Assembly: GCF_002149035.1 (NCBI RefSeq)
Contig: NZ_NGFP01000043.1
Span: 1 to 32,165 of the forward strand
DNA: 32,165 nt
Direction of reading: 5' to 3'
Origin: Streptosporangium minutum
Lineage (GTDB): Bacteria; Actinomycetota; Actinomycetes; Streptosporangiales; Streptosporangiaceae
The notes under the pieces were generated by a model. The model saw nothing but the letters and a program-made list of their open reading frames with translations, searched no databases and was not told the origin of the DNA. Below, piece by piece: positions 23,623 through 32,165 of the stretch. The position numbers and the translations under genes were made by a program. The number at the start of each line of letters is the position of its first letter. Within the stretch, counting starts at the first letter, position 1.

Positions 23623-23653
23623 GGCCGGGGACCGCGCGGCGCGGTCCCCGGCC
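23623..23653 (-). terminator. Terminator of the erm gene
   Basis: GGCCGGGGACCGC (23623-23635) and GCGGTCCCCGGCC (23641-23653) form a perfect 13-bp stem with a 5-nt loop, six nt past the erm stop. Confidence 0.75.
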
Positions 23654-23659
23654 GGGTGA

Positions 23660-24487
23660 TCATCCGGTGTGGTGGAGACGGTCGAAGAGGAGCGGCCACA
23701 GATCGGGGTGGACGTGCGCGACGACCGCGCCGCGGGCGACGCCCGCGGCGGCGAAGGCCGCGTCGACCTGGTCGGCCGGGTAGCGCAGCCGCATGGTCGC
23801 GTGCAGGGAGCCGCCCAGGCCGGTGAAGCCGTAGTCGACGAAGGCGCGGTAGCCTGGCAGATCGGGCGCCTGGGAGCGGCGTTCGATCCGCAGGATGGCC
23901 GAGTCGACCGCGGGGACGGGCCGGAACACCTCACGGCTGAGGTGGCCCAGCAGCTCCCAGCTGTACCAGGGCCAGGTCTGCACGGTCAGCATGCTCCACC
24001 GGCCGAAGTCGCCGGTGCGTTTGCGGGCGTACTCCAGCTGGGTGGTCAGGGTGGCCGAGGTGAGCTCGGGCGCCCGCAGGCACCAGTCGACGATCTTCGA
24101 GGTGATCGAGTAGGGGATGTTCCCGGCGACCGCGAACGGCTCGCGCGGCGCGCGGGCGGTCAGGAAGTCTCCCCGGACGACGCGGATGCGGGCGTCGTCC
24201 CGGGTGCGGGCGGCCAGCCTCCCCGCCAGCAGCGGATCGACCTCGTAGCCGACGACCTGGCCGCAGGTCTCGGCGAGCGCCCGGGTCAGGACGCCCTCTC
24301 CCGCGCCGGGCTCCAGCACCAGGTCGTGCGGGCCGACGGCCTCGACGATCCGGGCGACGGCGTCGGGGTCGACGACGAAGTTCTGCGACAGGGTGCGCCT
24401 GGCCTGGTCGCGGCCGGTTCTGCCACCGCCGCCGCGGGCTTTCTTCTGGGTGTGCGAGTAGTTTCCGTGAGCGAAGGACTGCGCCAC
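23660..24487 (-). CDS. erm: 23S rRNA adenine N6-methyltransferase, Erm (ErmE-like)
   Basis: A 275-residue SAM-dependent methylase expected to methylate A2058 of 23S rRNA and give macrolide-lincosamide-streptogramin B resistance. The N-terminal tail (MAQSFAHGNYSHTQKKARGG) is of the actinomycete type. SQNF at 34-37 (motif X), EPGAGEG at 59-65 (SAM site, motif I) and NIPY at 123-126 (motif IV) are intact. TQLEYARKRTGDFGRWSMLT closely resembles ErmE. The C-terminal part is about 30 residues longer than the minimal domain. GTG at 24487 follows AAAGGG by eight bases. This ribosome site can be trapped in a hairpin, and a leader peptide precedes the gene, so drug-induced expression is likely. No macrolide synthase is visible nearby. 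Confidence 0.93.
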   Translation of the reverse strand: MAQSFAHGNYSHTQKKARGGGGRTGRDQARRTLSQNFVVDPDAVARIVEAVGPHDLVLEPGAGEGVLTRALAETCGQVVGYEVDPLLAGRLAARTRDDARIRVVRGDFLTARAPREPFAVAGNIPYSITSKIVDWCLRAPELTSATLTTQLEYARKRTGDFGRWSMLTVQTWPWYSWELLGHLSREVFRPVPAVDSAILRIERRSQAPDLPGYRAFVDYGFTGLGGSLHATMRLRYPADQVDAAFAAAGVARGAVVAHVHPDLWPLLFDRLHHTG

Positions 24488-24494
24488 AGGTGTT

Positions 24495-24580
24495 GCCCTT
24501 TCGGGTCCGAGAGGAAGTGGTCTCGGAGGCCCAGGGCTCGCGCAGAGAGAGGCAGGAGCCTTCTCTACCGGCCCGAGGCC
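24495..24580 (-). promoter_or_regulatory. Attenuator-type RNA structures in front of erm
   Basis: Between leader and erm, TCTCGGA (24521-24527) pairs perfectly with TCCGAGA (24506-24512), 8-nt loop. The erm ribosome site (complement of GCCCTTT, 24495-24501) can pair with the segment at 24533-24537. That segment overlaps 24535-24539, which can instead pair with 24556-24560. The end of the leader frame (24573-24577) can compete for 24522-24526. These mutually exclusive stems are the hallmark of erm attenuators; the exact switch order is inferred. Confidence 0.6.
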
Positions 24581-24633
24581 GGGTTGTGGCGGAAGCGGAT
24601 GAAGAACTGGGGCGCGTGGCACGTGAACGACAT
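24565..24633 (-). CDS. Erm leader peptide, 22 residues, with Arg-Phe-Arg motif
   Basis: ATG at 24633 opens a 22-codon frame ending in TAG at 24565, 77 bp before the erm start. The peptide begins MSFTCHAPQ and contains FFIRFRHNP. The RFR triplet fits the +X+ pattern (basic-any-basic) at which macrolide-bound ribosomes stall in known leader peptides such as that of ermD. A -10-like TAGCCT ends seven bases before the ATG, with TTGTGC 18 bp further up, so the transcript probably starts at or next to the ATG (leaderless). Stalling here would rearrange the downstream stems and free the erm ribosome site. No other role is likely for so short a frame in this position. Confidence 0.72.
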   Translation of the reverse strand: MSFTCHAPQFFIRFRHNPASGR

Positions 24634-24640
24634 GCGGCTC

Positions 24641-24681
24641 AGGCTAGGGAGCCGCGCGCCGTGCGCACAAACGGTTTTACG
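24641..24681 (-). promoter_or_regulatory. Promoter of the erm leader
   Basis: Minus-strand -35 TTGTGC (24665-24670), 18-bp spacer, -10 TAGCCT (24641-24646). An AT-rich patch, minus-strand GTAAAACCGTTT, lies at and just upstream of the -35 box in otherwise GC-rich DNA. WhiB7-controlled promoters of actinobacterial resistance genes have such a patch; WhiB7 control is a guess here. Confidence 0.5.
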
Positions 24682-24994
24682 GCCGCCCGGCCGACAGCCG
24701 GCGGACCGGACATTCGGTCCGGCCGCCTGGCCGGTCCCCGCGATCCGGGCGTCTCTCCGGTCACCCATGTCGCAGGGCGCAGTCGTGTTTTGTGGCAGAC
24801 CTTGCGTGAAACGGCGGCCGGGCGGTGTGGCCGGTACGGTTTTTGTGGAGTTCCCACAACGAAGCAGCTCCGCCATGCACGATGGGGGACATTGGTGTAC
24901 CCGGCGGTAATCAAGCAGGGTGTAGACAGGTACAGGCGACGCTCCGGGTCCCGGGCGTCGCCTTCTGTGCGTGGGTAGTTGGGAGTCTCAGCTG
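24682..24994 (+). promoter_or_regulatory. Upstream region of the carboxylase gene
   Basis: About 310 bp without a gene. Seen: a 7-bp stem CGGACCG/CGGTCCG (24702-24708, 24715-24721); a dyad TTGTGG/CCACAA (24843-24848, 24854-24859); and an 8-bp stem GGCGACGC/GCGTCGCC (24935-24942, 24955-24962) that ends 18 nt before the ribosome site GGGAG of the carboxylase. The last probably lies in the leader RNA. No clear -35/-10 pair. Confidence 0.35.
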
Positions 24995-30475
<5,481 letters not shown>

Positions 30476-30479
30476 CGCT

Positions 30480-30524
30480 TCGCGAAACCGGCCGCACCCC
30501 CGGCGCGGCCGGTTTCGCGATTTT
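30480..30524 (+). terminator. Rho-independent terminator of the carboxylase gene
   Basis: A perfect 15-bp stem (CGCGAAACCGGCCGC at 30481-30495, complement at 30505-30519) plus a T-A pair, 9-nt loop, followed by TTTT. It starts 5 nt after the stop codon. It is the only textbook T-tailed terminator in the window. Confidence 0.9.
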
Positions 30525-30754
30525 CGGGGATAATGATCGTCGCCCGCGCGGTCGAGCGCGGCGAGCTGCCCGACGTGCCGCGTTCGCCCCGCGTGGTGAA
30601 CCTGCCGTTGGACCTGTTGCGCCACGACATGTTCATGACGATGCGCGCGGTGCCGGACGAGTCGATCATCGAGTTCGTGGACGAGGTGTGGCTGCCACTG
30701 CTGGGGGCGCTCGGGGTCCCGTCCACGTCGCCGGCTCCGGCGCCACCGGCCTGA
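30521..30754 (+). pseudogene. C-terminal remnant of a TetR family regulator
   Basis: The frame from about 30521 (an ATG occurs at 30533) reads MIVARAVERGELPDVPRSPR, then VVNLPLDLLRHDMFMTMRAVPDES and IIEFVDEVWLPLLGAL. This is the last half of a TetR ligand-binding domain: the ARAVERGELP helix start and the IVDEVWLPLL end helix are typical. The DNA-binding half is missing; the sequence begins directly at the carboxylase terminator. There is no ribosome site. The last dozen residues (PSTSPAPAPPA) run into what seems another remnant. Deletion next to the terminator is the simplest explanation. An expressed 74-residue effector-only protein is possible but unlikely. Confidence 0.7.
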
Positions 30755-30850
30755 CCCTCGCCTGCGACGGCCCGCCGGGCGTCGCCGTCCGCCTCGTCAA
30801 GCGGGCCGGGCATCCCGGCGCCGCCTCCCACGCCCGGACGGTTCGATCCC
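30721..30850 (+). pseudogene. Possible N-terminal remnant of an FAD-dependent monooxygenase
   Basis: In the frame starting at 30721 the translation VHVAGSGATGLTLACDGPPG, then VAVRLVKRAGHPGAASHART, follows the start of PheA/TfdB-type FAD monooxygenases: a strand, the GxGxxG loop (GSGATG), LTLAC, and a second strand VRLV followed by a residue that is usually Glu or Asp but is Lys here. The rest of the roughly 500-residue enzyme is absent. It overlaps the end of the TetR remnant in another frame, with no start or ribosome site. Recognition is by eye over about 40 residues only. Confidence 0.45.
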
Positions 30851-30914
30851 CGTGCCCTGGAAGCGGGGCAAAAGGACCAGCCGGGCAGCGCGCACCCGCC
30901 AAAACGCATCACTT

Positions 30915-30957
30915 TAGATGCATCGAACTTGATGTATCTATTTTGATGCTTTATGGT
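30915..30957 (+). promoter_or_regulatory. Promoter with overlapping operator-like dyad for the hydrolase
   Basis: TTGATG (30929-30934), 17-bp spacer, TATGGT (30952-30957) form a good promoter in an AT-rich island. TAGATGCATC (30915-30924) and GATGTATCTA (30931-30940) are inverted repeats matching 9 of 10, covering the -35 box, so a dimeric repressor (TetR or MarR type) probably binds here. No intact regulator gene is adjacent. Confidence 0.65.
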
Positions 30958-30994
30958 CGGCCAGGACCGGCCGGAACCGGCCGGTCCTGGCCGA
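30957..30994. repeat. Near-perfect 38-bp palindrome
   Basis: Arms of 18 bp (TCGGCCAGGACCGGCCGG at 30957-30974 and its exact complement at 30977-30994) are separated only by AA. It runs from the -10 box to the ribosome site of the hydrolase gene. It could act as a DNA operator or, in RNA, as a 5'-end hairpin next to the ribosome site. Confidence 0.85.
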
Positions 30995-31007
30995 GAGGAC
31001 ATTGCCG

Positions 31008-31847
31008 ATGGACACCGCCACGACGACAGAGCCGACGACGGGCCTGCTGCGGGTGCCGGGCGCCACGCTCTACTACGAGGTCCGTGGCACCGGCCCGGTG
31101 CTGCTGATCTCCCAGAGCGGCGAGGGCGACGCCGGGCGCAGCAAGGACCTGGTCGACCGACTCGTGACCGACTACACCGTGGTCACCTACGACCGCCGCG
31201 GCCTGTCCCGCAGCACGCCGGACGACCCCGCCCGCGGGGTGACCATGACCGAACACGCCGACGACGCGCACCGGCTGCTGACCGCCCTCACCGACAGGCC
31301 GGCGCTCATGCTCGGCTGCAGCCTCGGCGCCTCCATCGGGTTCCATCTGGCCGTCGACCACCCCGGTCAGATCAGCACGCTCATCGCCCACGAGCCCGTC
31401 ACCCCGCGGCTGCTGCCCGCCGACCAGCGCGCCCATCATGAGAGGGAACTCGAGCACATCCAGCGGGTCCACCGCCGCGACGGCCTGGCCGCGACCTTCA
31501 AGGTGATCGCCGAGGTGCTCGGCATCGACCCCGCCAGCCCCGACGTCGAGCCCGGCCTCACCCCGCAGCCGATGACCCCCCAGCGGATGCGTAACTTCGA
31601 CTTCTTCGTCGAGCACGACTTCACCGCGGTCATCCGCGACACCCTCGACGTCGCCGCGCTCACCGGCACCCCGACCCGCATCGTGCCGATCGCCGGCCGT
31701 ACCACCCCGCGCACCGTCTTCGACAACAAGTGCGCCTTCGCGCTGGCGGACATGCTCGGCGCCGACCTGCAGTGGTTCCCCGGCGGCCACAACGGCAACA
31801 CCACCCACCCCAACGCCTACGCCGCCCGCCTGCGCGAAGTCCTCTGA
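31008..31847 (+). CDS. Alpha/beta fold hydrolase
   Basis: A 279-residue alpha/beta hydrolase. The fold begins at GATLYYEVRGTGPVLLISQS. VVTYDRRGLSRSTP is the usual post-beta-4 block. The nucleophile elbow is GCSLG with S105, and GGHNGNTTHPNAYA near the end carries the likely catalytic His. The acid residue is not certain. Substrate is unknown; relatives include esterases and C-C hydrolases. ATG at 31008 has GAGAGGA eight bases upstream; an in-frame TTG at 31002 is too close to it. It has its own promoter with an operator-like dyad and a long palindrome in between. The TetR and monooxygenase remnants upstream suggest it was once part of a larger catabolic unit (inference). Confidence 0.88.
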   Translation: MDTATTTEPTTGLLRVPGATLYYEVRGTGPVLLISQSGEGDAGRSKDLVDRLVTDYTVVTYDRRGLSRSTPDDPARGVTMTEHADDAHRLLTALTDRPALMLGCSLGASIGFHLAVDHPGQISTLIAHEPVTPRLLPADQRAHHERELEHIQRVHRRDGLAATFKVIAEVLGIDPASPDVEPGLTPQPMTPQRMRNFDFFVEHDFTAVIRDTLDVAALTGTPTRIVPIAGRTTPRTVFDNKCAFALADMLGADLQWFPGGHNGNTTHPNAYAARLREVL

Positions 31848-31851
31848 CCCG

Positions 31852-31875
31852 GCCGGCGTGGTCGACGACGCCGGC
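31852..31875 (+). terminator. Terminator of the hydrolase gene
   Basis: GCCGGCGT (31852-31859) and ACGCCGGC (31868-31875) form a perfect 8-bp stem with an 8-nt loop, 4 nt after the stop; no T-run. Confidence 0.55.
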
Positions 31876-32014
31876 GGTGGAGGCGACCGCCTGCCTGATC
31901 GCCGGGGAACGGCCGGCGGCCTCCCGGCAGAGCACCCCGGCGGCGTCGGAGGAGCGGGGCGGATGCGGCGGCCGTTGAGGGCGGAGCCGGCCTCGGTCAC
32001 CACCCGGTCCGGCT

Positions 32015-32165
32015 TCAGCCGCCGGCGGGAGGAGGCGGGCCGTCGGGCAGGTCGTGCCCGCGCCGGATGCGGCGGCCGGTGATCTCGGAAGGGACGATCC
32101 TGACGTAGAGCCCGCGGTCGCCTCCCGCCCAGGGCTGGACCCCCGAGGCCGCCGCCGCCGCCTCC
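32015..32165 (-). CDS. C-terminal end of an unidentified protein (cut by right edge)
   Basis: A minus-strand frame enters at the right edge and stops with TGA at 32015-32017. The visible 49 residues read Ala-rich, then PWAGGDRGLYVRIVPSEITG and RRIRRGHDLPDGPPPPAGG. The block LYVRIVPSEITGRRI looks like a real protein end: alternating hydrophobics, then a basic patch and a Pro-rich tail. It faintly recalls the last strand of flavin-binding split-barrel (PPOX-like) proteins, but that is not firm. It converges with the alpha/beta hydrolase gene, 167 bp apart. Confidence 0.5.
   Translation of the reverse strand, partial: EAAAAASGVQPWAGGDRGLYVRIVPSEITGRRIRRGHDLPDGPPPPAGG

Noticed and set aside
24702-24721. 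7-bp hairpin upstream of the erm leader as a riboswitch
   Set aside because: A single short stem with no conserved aptamer core that I recognise; it lies upstream of the predicted erm transcription start.

Overview
The window is very GC-rich DNA with dense, short-spaced genes, many GTG/TTG starts and families typical of actinomycetes: an ErmE-type methylase, a CmlR/Cmx-type exporter, an F420/LLM-type oxidoreductase, a LAL-type LuxR regulator, AsnC, PadR and LysR regulators, and a CspA protein. It looks like the chromosome of a Streptomyces-like or Streptosporangiales-like actinomycete. The genus is a guess. I see no rRNA, tRNA, CRISPR array, transposase or phage gene.

Left part (1-5.4 kb, all minus strand): the start of an acidic protein running off the left edge, a large ATPase-LuxR regulator, an EHN-type epoxide hydrolase and an orphan NarL-type response regulator. 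At 5.6-9.9 kb lies a minus-strand operon for a YtcJ-like amidohydrolase and a polar amino acid ABC importer (binding lipoprotein, permease, ATPase). Its genes overlap by 4 bp or sit 13 bp apart. A divergent LysR gene follows, then an amidase.

Middle (12.2-17.3 kb): a double-length AsnC-type regulator diverges from a 57-codon ORF that is coupled to an Asp/Glu racemase. The racemase reads 199 bp into a convergent membrane gene. That gene ends a three-gene operon (CPBP protease, PadR repressor, HAAS-like membrane protein) whose promoter is overlapped by an inverted repeat. An NmrA-like oxidoreductase lies divergently on the other side.

Resistance and regulation part (17.3-24.7 kb): a possible 40-aa protein, a chloramphenicol-type MFS exporter with a structured leader, an orphan secreted protein, a divergent AsnC / LLM-oxidoreductase + deaminase unit, cspA, a threonine/serine dehydratase, and erm. 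The erm gene has a short leader peptide containing an Arg-Phe-Arg motif and alternative hairpins that can trap its ribosome binding site, which indicates macrolide-sensing attenuation.

Right part (25-32 kb): one 1826-residue protein carries biotin carboxylase, biotin carrier, a long central region and carboxyltransferase in the order seen in eukaryotic acetyl-CoA carboxylase. Behind its strong terminator lie remnants of a TetR regulator and apparently of an FAD monooxygenase. An alpha/beta hydrolase follows, with an operator-like dyad and a near-perfect 38-bp palindrome in front of it. The end of another minus-strand gene is cut by the right edge.
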